From Sambucus nigra (Eukaryota; Streptophyta; Magnoliopsida; Dipsacales; Adoxaceae), in contig OX422207.1 of assembly GCA_949130495.1 (NCBI GenBank), positions 712,042,456 to 712,106,455 of the forward strand: a stretch of 64,000 nucleotides of DNA, in the 5' to 3' direction. The position numbers and the translations under genes are program-made. The notes under the pieces were generated by a model, which worked only from the letters and a program-made list of their open reading frames with translations, was not told the DNA's origin and did not search any database. Positions 1 to 12,467 of this stretch are shown in pieces. Position 1 is the first letter of the stretch; every line of letters starts with the position of its first letter.

Positions 1-477
1 ATGGTCTTCTCTAAGATTCTAGGTAATGGGACTCACCTTCGTTCTTATCTTGAGCTACCAACTGTAATCACCTGATGCCGAACAATTGTCACTCAGACTC
101 GGATTGTTCGGATAATTCCCACACAATTGTTAATAATATATATAGTTTAAGAACTCGGAGGGGTGCTAGTTTTAAATTTTAAAAATTAAAGATAAAATGT
201 TAATTTATGATTTAAAATAAAACATTAAAATTTGACACTCAAGGCATCTTCAACCCCCTCCCGCGACACCTACTATGGCCGCCACATCTTACGACTTTTC
301 TCTTCTCTCCTTTGTTTTTACACAAAAACTCCACAATTTACATCAAACCATCCCACAATTTGATTATTATTAACCTGTCTTAATTTGTTAGGCAAAATTG
401 TTTAGGTTTTTTAATTGTATCATTAGGTTTTTTGAATTATAATTGTATAGTAGAATTGTTAATTATTGTTAGGGTCC
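1..477. other. AT-rich non-coding stretch
   Basis: I see no gene, RNA or repeat that I can name here. The sequence is AT-rich, with stop codons in all frames. Confidence 0.5.
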
Positions 478-631
478 TGATAACATGTGCCCTATGGGCA
501 CACATGACGAACCCAAAAATAGTAGGGACAGAGTTCCGATGTACATTTAATTGGGAACATATATTTATGTGGCGCTCTAATACTTACTATTTTGAAGCTC
601 AAAACATGTGCTCTAAGGGCACATGTTATCA
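478..631. mobile_element. MITE-like short inverted-repeat element
   Basis: A 154-bp unit is bounded by inverted copies of TGATAACATGTGCCCT. Each end is itself a near-palindrome, with ACATGTGC facing GGGCACATGT around a short TA-rich centre. The interior is non-coding; a 98-codon reading frame across it resembles nothing I know. Small size, terminal inverted repeats and lack of coding fit a non-autonomous DNA transposon. I could not find a clear target-site duplication, so the superfamily is unassigned and the exact ends are uncertain. Confidence 0.4.
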
Positions 632-2777
632 TTTTCCTTATTGTTATTATTTACTCGGAACGAAAACACGGTATAAAGTTGATGAATCAGGTGACATCAT
701 CTTAGCTTGTTTAAGTGCCACTTTATAATTCAAAATTCACAATTTCCCTTACAAGAATTTCAACATTATAAATTTTCCTTCAGCACACTTCTATTTTATT
801 GTGTTTCAAGCTATCTATTTTGTATGATTTATATCGTTTACACCTATTGATAATCCCTTAATGGTATACGCCAACTCCTATCTAATCGACCATTTTTTTC
901 CCTCATGCCCCACAATTGTCTCAATCTACTCCAACTTATTTAAGGTGTGTTTGATTGATACGGAAACTTTTCAGTGGAAAACAGTTGTTTTGACTCATCT
1001 TTTGCCTTTGGAGTACCTTGATCGTGAATACTTCGTATAAGAACAACACTCATTCATATAACAAGGGCGTCATCTCAAACCTCATTTTTAGTGAAAAATA
1101 TTTCTTATCCACCCGCCAAACAATTGATTTCGATGGAAAATAAAAAAGATTACACCAAAAACTCGTATATTTTCCTACTCATTTTTTAACTTCTCATTCA
1201 AATAAACTATTTTTCACGCATTTTTCATATTTGGAATCAAATACACTCTCTTGGTGTATTATGACATACGTTACAACCAGTATGTCCACGATCGTTTCAT
1301 CACTAAGTATAAATGTTAAATCAGCATATTATCACTCAACTATAAACTATTGATTGTTCTCATGTTCTTATTAGTATAAAACAAGTTGTTGCCAGCGAGC
1401 TTTTGGATTGAAGAAAGGAACGTAGGAATGATCAGATAGGGATGAAGAGAATCGCAAAGCACGACCGATCATAGTGTTCCATGCACCATTATTAAACCAA
1501 ACCAATGGCTGTGGTTTTAGATGCGTCTAGCAGTATGCCCCTACTCTAAAGAAATCATGTTTTGCTTTAGTTGGCACCCAATAAGAATCGCCGTACCAGT
1601 TACTTGGATATGCAAAGTAAAAACTGTTTCTTCCTAATATATCACTGTAGTTAAAGAAGCTAACATAGTTTGAAGAATTATTCACTCGTGCTGTGTTTGA
1701 GTCTAAACAGGTAAAGAAGTGCGCGAGCAAAATAGATACATATATTATTCTTTGACAAATTGTTTTACTATATTCTCTGTGATCCAAATATAAGTTAAGA
1801 GTGGTGCTATGGGTACCAAATAACTTCCCCAAATCTCTCCCAAATAACATTGATGAGTTGTGCTCTGACGGGACCCATACAATAAAGTATAACACTTAAA
1901 ACTATTTGAAGAATAATTTGAGGGAATTGTTTGGGACACACATGTCATGCCATGCCATGCGTGTCGATGTCAATAATTTCTTTCCCCCAAGAACTATCAT
2001 CCAAGTGACATGACAACTTGACAAGTGCAATCTGAGATTGTTCTTTGAAAAGCCGTAAATACAAATACTCTATCCGTCAGGAATATTGTGTTTTTATCGG
2101 AATTGATATATTAGTAAATTATTAAGAATTTTATTTAATTTCTGGGGACGAATTTTCTGAATTGTCGATAAAGATTGTGATTGTTCGCTATATACATCGT
2201 TTATTTTTTGGAACCGTCACTAAATGTCAAGACTGTTCACCATTAGTTGTGTCTGTTCGCCCCTAAAATATCTGTTAACAAAAAAACACGTATTTTCATG
2301 AACAAACACATTATTGTCTATAAATACAAGACTTGTGTTCATTTTAAAATAGAGAGAATTTTTTTCCCAGTACTTTCCATTCATAATCGAGTCAAAGAGA
2401 GTATAAAAAACAATTAATTTGTGGAACATACACATTGAAGTGTTTCTTGGGTATGTCGAGACCATTTCATTCTGGAAGACAGACGCTCATTGTTCATTAT
2501 TGTAAGAACCGTAGCGAGAATGAAATTTGTATTAAGGAAAGACTATCCAATACTCGACCCAGACTTTTGTTTCAAATTTTAATTTATATAACACAAAAGC
2601 ACATAATTATGAAATACAAAACCTAAGTGCCCTAATGCAGGTGCAGCTATGAATGGGAGTGCTCCAATGCATCAATTTTCAAATTACTGGGATTTGAGAG
2701 CGCCGCCAATGCGTCGGTATATTTAACATATAAATATATTTTTTAATATATAATTATGATTTTAATGTGTATATATG

Positions 2778-2831
<54 letters not shown>

Positions 2832-4368
2832 GCATAAGAATAAGAATAGTATATGCTAAAAGGGAAATATAATCAATATTAAAATATCAAATATTCAATT
2901 TTTAAGTAATTAAAGAAGTAAATTTCCAACAAATATACTTAGAAGGACATGTAAAATAAATAATATGAATAATAGTATATATTGTTCTGGGCAAGGCTTT
3001 ATTAAAACATCTCGTCTATTGGATCACCTTACTGAACTTGAGTTTCACCACGGAAACATGTAGGACATCTTCAGATGCTTCCTCTTTATAAAACAGTTGT
3101 TTCGTTGCTTTGTTCATCCTGGGCCCTTTTTCTTATTTAAGTAATAAGTAATTAGAAATAGGCTTAAGGTTTTAGTAAAACACCTTAGGATGTAACTAAA
3201 TTTTATTGACATTTCTGCAAGGGTTAACAAGTTGAGTTCCTCTTTGTCTTATTGAATTCACGAACTTGACCAACTCAATCTGTGAATTATTTACAAATAC
3301 GGACGGAATCCCAAAATCCGCACTTTAAGAGTGGGTCCATCACCCTTAGGTGACGAATTGGGACACTAAGACAAAAACAATAAAAAAGAAAGATATATCC
3401 TGTGTGTAAATATAAAATTAAAATTTAACAGATTAAAAATGCAAAATTATAAGTAAATTCTAGTAAACTATATATTTGACCCTTAATTTCTCTGCAAGGT
3501 TTTCACTCAGACTTTAATATTTTTTAAAGCACAAAAGCCAATGGAATTAAGCTTGAGAAACAGATACATCATGTTGATTAGTGGGTCCCAAATTATACAA
3601 GCATGCATCACTCTATACAATCATAGTAGTCCTTAATAGTTTTGGCACATTGAGCAAGAATATGAGCTTATGAATTTGGTGTCTTTGATGATTCCTCCCA
3701 CTGATAATAAATCTGACTCCTATTTTGTTAGAGCACTATCAAATAAATGACACAAATATGTTGAGGAATTTTTTCCTTGACTTTTACGAAATTTGTGTCA
3801 TTAGTAAAATATAAGATTAAGTAAAAAACACAATTAACAATTTCATAAATTTGGGTACGACTAAAGGAGTAGGACACAATATAAAATAGGACACTATAAA
3901 AATTAGTGCTAGAAATTAAAAATTATTTTGTGAATTAAAAATTATTATCACATTTCGTGCAAAAAAATCTGTCGAAAACTAAATAATTACAAGTTATAAA
4001 AAGACACCTCTAAATCAAATTGATAAAATTAATATTTACAAAGAGACAATAAAAGTTCCAATCGGTGACTATACATATCTGCATAGGCGACACTGTGTGG
4101 CTTGTGTGGGTTGACACTGAATCCTAGTGCGTCAAGAGGGATGTGTTACGATGACACATAATAAGGTCTATTATTGTCGATTTAAGTTGACTTGATAAGA
4201 GAGAAGAAATGTATAGTCACCGTGAGTCATGGGAGAATATATTGTCAAAACAATTAGAGAAATAAACGAATTTTGAATAGAAAATAAGAGTACATATATT
4301 TGTTTAGTTTTAACTTTAGAATTATAAAGATATCAATCCCATATTTTTTGGCTAAATTACGATAATGT
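632..4368. other. Non-coding AT-rich region
   Basis: No coding region with recognisable homology is visible. Short open frames at 1527-1948 and 2220-2626 lack family motifs and look accidental. The only distinct structure is a TTA microsatellite at 2781-2830. The region may be old repeat debris, but I cannot assign it. Confidence 0.45.
2781..2830. repeat. (TTA)n microsatellite
   Basis: About 16 uninterrupted TTA units are directly visible. Confidence 0.95.
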
Positions 4369-5553
4369 AACATCCTGCTTCTTAAAATAACGGGTGGCCA
4401 ACCTTCTACTAAAATAAAATAGGAATATTATTGGCTCTATCATCTCAATGTTGGAAAAGGTCCCACGTCCCTAGGTTCCATTTTCCCTTCTTACTCAAAT
4501 CACATAATTTTGTTCCTAGGAGACACTCATAATGATTTCTAGCCACTTTCCTCAGTTTTTAACTCTCTAGTACTCGACGACGTAACTCTTATGACGTTCC
4601 TGAACTATACGAAAATAACTTTGATTATCTCAATCCCCGTCGATCGACTCTAAATCATGTCCAACCCTTAACCAATCATAAGGCCGATGACAAGACCTCC
4701 CGTCTCAAGCCTCAAAAGCTGTCTTTCTAATAATAGTAGGTACAAGTCGTTACACGCAACTCCACCAATGGTAATTACTCCTCCCAATTACCTTAAAGTC
4801 TAGAATATGCATCTTTCTCATCCTTCCACATCCTAGTCACTTTTTTCGTTTACTTCTCGATCTACGGGTAATATGTCTTATGGAAAATGCACTTTATCCC
4901 CACCACCTCCTGATACTCCCAATCGAAAGTGTTTAGTATCTCATCCTGATTCACAATAATTATTGGGCGACATCTTGTGCCGATTTATATTCTCTTTAAA
5001 ATGAAATGTTGGGTACGTTACCCAACAATGTAACTCACCCAAATTAGCAATAATTATTCCTCCTCGGTCAACCAATCCCACAATCCCAAAGAGAATCTTG
5101 ACCTATTCACGATGTTGGTAACCCAACAATGAACTTCATCAGTCTGCCTATCCATTCCATTACTGGAATCACCAATTGTTGAAAAATTCTGGTGGATCAC
5201 CTCAGACCAATCTTTTTCCATTAACGAGTAGCGTGCTTGGAGACAACTTCACTTTGTCTCACTCCACACCTATATACAAGCTCAATATCCCATGTCATAT
5301 GGTACATCTTACTCCCTTTCATGGGGTACTTCAAAAATCGGGACCCATGCGTTTGCTCCAAACTCCACACTTCTAGGTCCTCCCCACCTAGAAAAATCAA
5401 CATCCTACTATGCGCAAGCCACCCTTAACATTCAATTGAATAAGGCTTCTCTTGATTCTCTTAAACTTATTAGGTCTTCCCCTGGCTAGAAATATTCCTT
5501 GCTTGTATCCCCAGTCCTCCAACCCATCTCGAGTGTGATAACTCTCCATGGGA

Positions 5554-5574
5554 TGTGTGTGTCTGTGTGTGTGT

Positions 5575-5642
<68 letters not shown>
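5554..5642. repeat. Compound microsatellite (TG)n(TC)n(TA)n
   Basis: Three adjoining dinucleotide runs are visible: TG to about 5578, TC to 5616, TA to 5642. Open frames reading through it (SLSLSL and YIYIYI peptides) are artefacts of the repeat. Confidence 0.95.
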
Positions 5643-5652
<10 letters not shown>

Positions 5653-6540
5653 GAACTATCTTATTCCTCAATCGCAGTTCAATCCATCTTACTTTTTTAA
5701 TTTCGCTTCTATTGCTCCACATGCATACGATTCAACACATTTATTACCACGTCTCCCTTATCGCGAATGATTATAAAAATCAAAATAACTAGGCTTCCCA
5801 TACACCTTCTATCCAGGCACATCTGCATAAACATTACAGATGTAACAATTTTATTTAAAATTCAACCCCACATACTCGGCATAACTATTCTGTAAGGGTA
5901 TTCTTGATCACCCCACTAATCGTGAATTAAATATCTTCAAGATTGCCCACCTATCCACTAGTGATCTTAACCTTCCTATGATAGTTCTCAGCTCCAAGTG
6001 TTTTCTCCACACGTGAAACAATTAACATTAAAAATCGATGCCTTGGCATTTAACAACGTCTCCCATATCCCGATGTTTATTAAGGTATGAAGAGACGGTC
6101 TCGCAATTGAAATTAAGCCAAAGAATTTTCCCAATGCCCTATCACTTGGTAATATTGGTTATCGATATCTTTTTCCCTAAAACACGTTAACGGGACACCC
6201 ATAATCCTATCCCTAGATGTATAAGTCTAATCCTCCACTCCCTTATCTTTAAAGAAGTCATATAACACTGTGATCGCACTATTACTAAGTCTCCAACGTT
6301 AAATCAATAACGAGCTAAATATCTTCGCTCGGCCTTAAACCCGATATCCCCGAAATCACAAAAGTATAGTCTTTACGCATTGTGATCGAATATAACAAGG
6401 AAACTATATTCTCCAAAGTCTCCATTTTAATATAATATGTACATGACTCGACCCTCTGTCAGGTGAACTATTGCAAAAACAACACATCCTGCCCTGGAAC
6501 AACTAACATGATAGACTTACTATAACATTCCACCACCACT

Positions 6541-6596
6541 CACCATCGCTAACCAGTCCATACCTAGGATAACATCATACTCACATAATAGTTCTC
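6541..6596 (-). pseudogene. Ty3/gypsy aspartic protease fragment
   Basis: The minus strand encodes YDVILGMDWLA, the conserved flap and C-terminal motif of plant chromovirus proteases, just after an RELLCE stretch. The sequence upstream on the minus strand (6600-6770) gives protease-like peptides only with stops and frame changes. This scrap is the main evidence that 4369-7085 was once a gag-pol internal region. Confidence 0.65.
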
Positions 6597-7071
6597 TAAA
6601 ATGAGAAAATCTCAAAAAATATACTCCCAATATTCACACCTTCTTCCCTGCAGATGCAACTAAGGGGAGTCCCGTTACCCAACGGTAAATATACACACTC
6701 AAAAATGATATTAACGATACATCTACTTTTTCCATTTCACATGCAACCTAGTGCTAATCCAAATACCATGACGCACTCGTACCAAGTCTAGCCTATCCAT
6801 CTGCCCATGGATAAAATTTATACTTTCAATCGATAATGTCTTTAGCTGTTTAAATGGTCCTTGTACATAATAATCGTTGGTCGTCCTTCTCGTATTCAAC
6901 TTTCAAAACGCAATCGAGCTCGTTTAAGATTCACTTCTAGTATACATAATAACAGGAGAACGTATATCGTAATATCAATCAATAGTCCTAAGCATAGGGC
7001 TTTACATTAAAGAACGCTGGGACAGAAAATGTAATAAGTCCGTACAGATCCTAAAGACTCTAAAACCCGAT

Positions 7072-7083
7072 GCTCTGATATCA
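7072..7083 (-). promoter_or_regulatory. Primer-binding site, initiator tRNA-Met type
   Basis: The minus strand reads TGATATCAGAGC, one mismatch from the usual TGGTATCAGAGC. It lies 2 bp inside the LTR end at 7086. This fixes the strand of the decayed element. Confidence 0.65.
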
Positions 7084-7085
7084 TA

Positions 7086-8030
7086 TGTGACACTCTCCTT
7101 ATTAAAATAATGGGTGGCCATCCATCTACTTAAATAAAAAAGGAATCTCATTAGCTCATTCTTAGTATCACAATCGAACCAATTAATTACCAACCACCTA
7201 TTATTAAATTAAATCGTGTGTCAATTTTAATCTTTATTAACACGACATGAAAAAATATAACAAACAACCACATCTCATTTAAACAATTAAATAAAATCCA
7301 CAACCATAAACAAATTTGAACTATAAACTTATTACATGGCAAACTGTTCCGAATAAACCATAAAAAAAACCTCCATACAATAATACAAAGATGAAATAAA
7401 ATATAAACGAAAATAAATCGTCTAACTTAGGCAACATGCCTGAATATGGAAAGAGTCCTAAGCTAGAACATAAGAACAGAAATCGCTAAACAAAACTCTT
7501 CAACATCCCATAGCGATCGCAGCTCTGGTACCTAGAAGGATGGTCACACTTGGCGTCCCTGTGACTGGACACCTAAAAGGTTTTGAAAATAAATTCGATA
7601 TGGGTCCGTGCCCAAATTATTTTGAAAATATTTTTCAAGTAATTAAAATGCATAAATATAAATGTATTTATTTACTCATATTTAAATTGGTACTTCACTC
7701 TCTCATGAGACACTACTCACCTCTCATCTAAAGTGTGCACCTAACGTATGCATTTTAATCACCTAGTTATGTTGCCCACCCAACTAGTCCCTAAGTATCC
7801 TTAATTTCATACGCTATCCCATCTTGCGTATATTATATTTAGCTTTCACATCCACTACCCATTATAATTTTCAATCATTTCCAATAACTTTCACTAGTTA
7901 TTAATATTCACATTTTAATTCATCATGCCCATGTATATTTTTCTTCACATATATATATGTATTTATCACCACATCATGCATACATATATATCAATCACTA
8001 TATATGCATACATATATTGTGTAGGTGAGA
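7086..8030 (-). repeat. LTR (3' half recognisable) of the decayed gypsy element
   Basis: The first 70 bp match the 3' ends of the other Tekay-type LTRs in the window. About 480 bp in (7548-7570), the plus strand carries GGCGTCCCTGTGACTGGACA, the reverse complement of a block found at the same distance from the LTR end at 31580 and 35818. Where the LTR stops towards 8030 is a guess, based on where plus-strand element sequence appears to begin. Confidence 0.5.
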
Positions 8031-8274
8031 CCTTACGATAGATAAAGTATAACAGTATGAAATGATTTGAATAGACTTGTCACTAATCTTCAATCATATC
8101 GAGTAGGCTTTTAGACATGATGATACCACCAATAGGTGAATAGTGGAGGCACCAAAATGTTATCACGAGTTGATTATGAGTACGTTTGGATGCCATATGT
8201 GTAAGGATCCTAAGTTTTTACTACCAGGCATATTCGAATTTCGGGGACGAAATTCCTTTTCAAGGGGGGAAGTA
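8031..8274 (+). pseudogene. 3' tip of a plus-strand Tekay-type polyprotein and polypurine tract
   Basis: The sequence GAATTTCGGGGACGAAATTC, then AAGGGGGGAAG (8262-8272), directly precedes an LTR start (TGTAATACCCC at 8275). This is the usual end of a Del/Tekay chromovirus: the last pol codons (EFRGRNSFSRG-like) run into the polypurine tract. The same arrangement closes both LARD-like internal domains at 36960-36997 and 53810-53845. Upstream of about 8200 I cannot see coding sequence. Confidence 0.6.
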
Positions 8275-9905
8275 TGTAATACCCCGTAGTTTTATATTTA
8301 TATTTAATTGGATATTTAAATTATGTGGGTGACACATAGTTTAATTAAAATCAAGAATTAGTAAGGAAATTAAATAAATATTAAATTAGAGTGGAATGAA
8401 TTAATATTTATGTGACTTTGTATTTACTAGTGTGTTACAGTAAATAAAATGTAATTACGTCGTAAGTATTGAATTAAGTCGTAAGTGAGTAAGTGCGACG
8501 GAATTTAATATGGTCTCAACCGGGACATGTTCGATTAAATTATTATAGGTTGAGATGGGAAAATATTTTTAAGTCATTCGGATGACGATTTCGAGTGCAC
8601 GGTTGATTCGGAATGGGTCAAAATAGTTAAAATTGACTACCTGGAGGTTGTGTTTGGATTTCGGGGTCTTTTTAGATTAATTGGAACAAATTTAAATAAC
8701 TTTTGGACTTCTTAAGGGCCTATGTAAAGTCAAAATAGGGATTTACACTTATAAGATGAAAGTTTTGGGTTTAAGGAAAGGTCATTCCAAAAATCCAAAG
8801 GTTTAAAAGATTTATACAAAGAGTTTGAAAGGAAGTGAAGAGAATTGAGAGAAAAATTCAAGAGTCCAAGCGAGAGATTGAGAAAAATTCAAGAACACTC
8901 TAGGATTGAAAAAGGGAAAGGAAATTCTAGGAAGACTATCAACATCTTCATCAAATTCAAACCCTACAAACCTTAAGTCAACTATTTAACTTGCTACTTA
9001 ACTTGTGTATTCAATTTTAGTCATATCATAGCTGGAAAATTATATTTTGGGGATGGTTTCACATATATAAACTATGGGACTTTAGGAAATGATTTATATT
9101 TTGAGAAATAATTTATATTTGGTTAATGATATAAATTATGAATTTTAAAGAATTAATATGGATAGAAAATTCTAAATTTTTTAGAATTGATATTGATAGG
9201 GAGAAAAGGGATATGGAAATGAATAGATGATATGGTTATTAGAATGATACAATTCTTGACTTATGAATCCCATGAATTGATAATTAATCTTTTGAATTAA
9301 AGTGATTACTAGATGTTAGAACCATCTTAGAAATGCCCCCTTACACTGTATATGGATTTGCTAGTGTATAATATTTTGTTGAGGATAATTAAAACTGAAT
9401 TGGAAAAGAAAACAGGGGTGAGGTTCACTAAATGCAAAAGCGACCCGGTTCTCTTTTATACCTAATTTGTTAGGATTTCGAGGTTCAAGCAGAATTGGTT
9501 CGCTGTTAGACAGAACCAATTCGAATTTCTGAAATTTTTTAGATTGGGATATTTTTATTTAATTAAAGACAAATTTAATGATTAACGATACCAAAATCCA
9601 AAATTGATATTTTTAGGTTTTTGGAAATCGAATAAAGTGGGCATTAGAACCTTAGGTTAAAGGACACTTTTATTCAGGATTACGAATTTAGAATAATTGA
9701 TAAATATAATTAAATGTGAATAATTTTGATGGAAATTCGGATATTAAGACATGGAATGAGTGATGATATTTACGTATCCAGAAATTGTATTTGAAAATAA
9801 ATTAGTTAATTAAGTGGATAATTAATTAATTGAGTACATAATGGAGCATTAAAAAATAATGCATTTGTGCCATTAATGATCATTATAATTAAATAAATTA
9901 TTGAG

Positions 9906-9966
<61 letters not shown>
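8275..9966 (+). repeat. Left arm of head-to-head LTR palindrome
   Basis: A Tekay-type LTR begins at 8275 with TGTAATACCCCGTAG, next to a polypurine tract, and runs rightward to a long AT tract (9909-9966). It is mirrored by 10081-11821 on the other strand. The left arm has an extra 23-bp near-duplication (ACGTCGTAAGTATTGAATTA region, about 8458-8480) that the right arm lacks. No gene is present. Confidence 0.75.
9909..9966. repeat. (AT)n tract
   Basis: A nearly pure AT dinucleotide run of about 58 bp, at the inner end of the left palindrome arm. Confidence 0.95.
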
Positions 9967-9968
<2 letters not shown>

Positions 9969-10078
9969 AATATATCGGTGCGCAATATATAATTATATGA
10001 ATATAATAACATACCCCTTTAGTGGTATCATTAGAGCTTGCGCAAGTGGGTGATCTTCCCTGGCTATCATATGTAGGG

Positions 10079-10080
<2 letters not shown>
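9967..10080 (+). other. Palindrome spacer, LTR-derived
   Basis: This 114-bp spacer contains GCTTGCGCAAGTGGGTGATC, which lines up with GGTTGCGCGATGTGGGTGAATC at 35108 in the solo LTR. The left arm therefore continues as plus-strand LTR into the spacer, and the junction with the inverted copy lies at or inside the second AT tract. Confidence 0.55.

Positions 10081-10166
<86 letters not shown>
10081..10166. repeat. (TA)n tract
   Basis: A pure TA dinucleotide run of about 85 bp at the inner end of the right arm. Confidence 0.95.
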
Positions 10167-10167
<1 letters not shown>

Positions 10168-11821
10168 AACAATTTTCACACATGTATACAATCCTCAATA
10201 ATTTATTTAATCAGATGTATCACTAATAGCACAAACGCATTATTTTCCAATGCTCCATTATATACTTAATTAATTAATTAATTAATTAATTATTCACTTA
10301 ATTAATGAATTAATTAATTTTCAAAATATAATTTCTGGACATGTAAACATCATCACTCATTCTGTATCTCAATATTAGAATTTCTATCGCATTTACTCAC
10401 ATTTAATTATATTCCTCAATTATTCTAAATTGGTAATCCCGAATAAAAGTCTCTTTTAACCCAAGGTTCTAATACCCACTTTATTTAATTTCTAGAAACC
10501 TAAAACTATTAACTTTGGATTTCTCATTTCCTTAATCATTTAATTCGTCTCTAATTAAATAAAAATATCCTAATATGTAAATTTCCCGAAATCTGAACCG
10601 GTTATGTCTAAAAGTGAACAAGTTCTGCTTGAACCCAGAATTTCGAATCAATTTGGTTTAAATGCGAAACGGTTCGCTTTTGCAGTCAACCAACCTCACT
10701 CCTATTTTCTTCCCCAATTCAGTCCCAATCATCCCAACATAATATTATACACTAGCCAATCCATATAGAGTATAAGGGGACATTTCTAAGACGATTCTAG
10801 CATCTATTAATCACTTTAATTCAAAAGGTTAATCATCAATTCATAGGATTCATAACTAAAGTCAAGAATTGCATCATTCTAATAATCATATCACCTAATC
10901 ATTTCTATATACCCTTTCTTCCTATCAATACCAATTCTAAAAATTTTCAGTATTCTCAATGTTTATTAATTCTTTAAAATCCCTAACTTATATCATTTTC
11001 CAATTATAAATTATTTTCCAAAATATAAATCATTTTCAAAATTCCATAGTTGATATATGTGAAACCATCCCAAAAATATAATTTTTCAACTATGATATGA
11101 CTAAAATTGAATACACAAATTAAGTAGCAAGTTAATTACTTACCTTAAGGTTTATAGGGTCTGAATTTTATGAAGATGTTGATAGTCTTCCTAGAATTTC
11201 CTTCTCCTTCTTCAATCCTAGAGTTTTGTTTAATTGTTCTCAATCTCTCACTTGGACTTTTTAATTTTCCTTTCAGTTCTCTTCACTTACTTTCAAACTC
11301 TTTGTATAACTCTTCTAAACCTTTGGATTTGTGAAATGACATTTTCTTAAACCCAAACCCTTCATTTTATAAGTATAAATCTCGTTTTTGACTTTACATA
11401 TGCCCTTAAGAAGTCCAAAAGTCATTTAAATTAGGCTCGATTGATCTAAAAAGTCTCTGAGACCCAACACCCCACGGGGTACTCAATTATGTTATTTTGA
11501 GCCATTCCGAATCAACTGTGCACTCAAAATCATCACCCGAATCACTTAATAATATTTTCCTATATCAACCTATAATAATTAAATCGAATATGTACCGATT
11601 GAGATAATATTAAATTCCATCGCGTTTACTCACTTACGACTTAATTCAATTTTATTTACTGTAACACACTAGTAAATACAAAGTCACATAAATATTAATT
11701 CATTCCACTCTAAATTAATATTTATTTAATTTTCTCATTATTTTTTTATTTAATTAAATTATGTGTCACCCACATAATTTAAATATCCAATTAAATATAA
11801 GTATAAAACTACGGGGTATTA
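10167..11821 (-). repeat. Right arm of head-to-head LTR palindrome
   Basis: The reverse complement of this segment follows the left arm closely, through ATAATGGAGCATT, the GTGTGTTACAGTAAATAAAA block and the terminal GTGTCACCCACATAATTT block. It ends with TACGGGGTATTA at 11821, the reverse of the LTR start, though the expected terminal ACA is missing. The arms differ by scattered substitutions and small indels, so this is not a recent perfect duplication. Confidence 0.75.
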
Positions 11822-12467
11822 TTGATAAACCCCTTATATCTATTTTGGGTGTATGGGTACACCCGTTCATTTAAGAATACCGATAGAGCGCCCCATAAAC
11901 TCACAACCCATACAACTCACATGAAAATTTTATTTTCTAATGTTTTTCAGGTTTAAAATGTCTAAAATATCGGCGTTATTGTTTTAATAGTTCTAAAGAA
12001 CCAAAATGGACCTACCAAATATTAATAAAATAAAATTTAGTATAAATCCACTTGAGAATTAAAACCCTCAACTCGGCTAGATCAAAACCTTTACTTCTAT
12101 CACACTTCATATGTTTTATTCGGTGACACAAACTCGTTAACAACGCAAACATTGGCGGCTGGAAAAGATTATATTGTAATTCATATATTTAATTAAAGAG
12201 GTTGTAAAGGAATACTTTCGATTTTTTTTGTAAAAAAAATTAAATGTCAAATCAAGAATGCAGTGAAAGACCTCAAACGAACAATAATTCGACCATGGCA
12301 AAATTCTTACTCATGGAATATAAAACCCTAATTGAACTCAAACTAAATCCCTCCATCGGGGCCCTAATGCCTTAGTCATCTTTCACGCAACGTTGTAGGT
12401 AAGTGTAAGGGATAACTTTCTGTCATTGCCCCTAGTATCTAGGACTTGTCCATAGAATCTATTTTAC
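11822..12467. other. Unassigned spacer
   Basis: AT-rich sequence between the LTR palindrome and copia element A. I see no motif I can name; it could include the missing outer part of the copia A left LTR. Confidence 0.4.

Larger units (their letters stand above)
4369..8030 (-). mobile_element. Decayed minus-strand Ty3/gypsy (Tekay-like) element
   Basis: Read on the minus strand, an LTR terminus ending in GTGTCACA lies at 7086. Next comes a primer-binding site resembling initiator tRNA-Met, then an internal region with a retroviral-type protease scrap at 6541-6596. A second LTR end, ending in GATGTTACA, lies at 4369. The first 60-70 bp inside the two ends (4369 and 7086) match each other and match the last bases of the LTRs at 32072 and 36301. 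The internal part is only 2.7 kb, and I find no reverse transcriptase or integrase motif, so most of pol is deleted or mutated past recognition. The outer (high-coordinate) edge is approximate. Confidence 0.6.

Noticed and set aside
1527..1948. Overlapping 122- and 67-codon minus-strand frames
   Set aside because: No recognisable motif, AT-rich composition, and two overlapping frames of similar quality point to chance.
4985..5030. TGTTGGGTA/TACCCAACA hairpin as a terminator
   Set aside because: A perfect 9-bp stem, but it lies in decayed element sequence with no neighbouring gene, and such terminators do not apply in a plant nucleus.
5397..5792. Open frames of 71-97 codons across 5397-5792 on both strands
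   Set aside because: They read through the TG/TC/TA microsatellite and give SLSL, YIYI and RERE peptides. No start context or homology.
9806..10191. Open frames of 68 and 97 codons rich in YIYIYI
   Set aside because: Artefacts of the two long AT tracts in the LTR palindrome.
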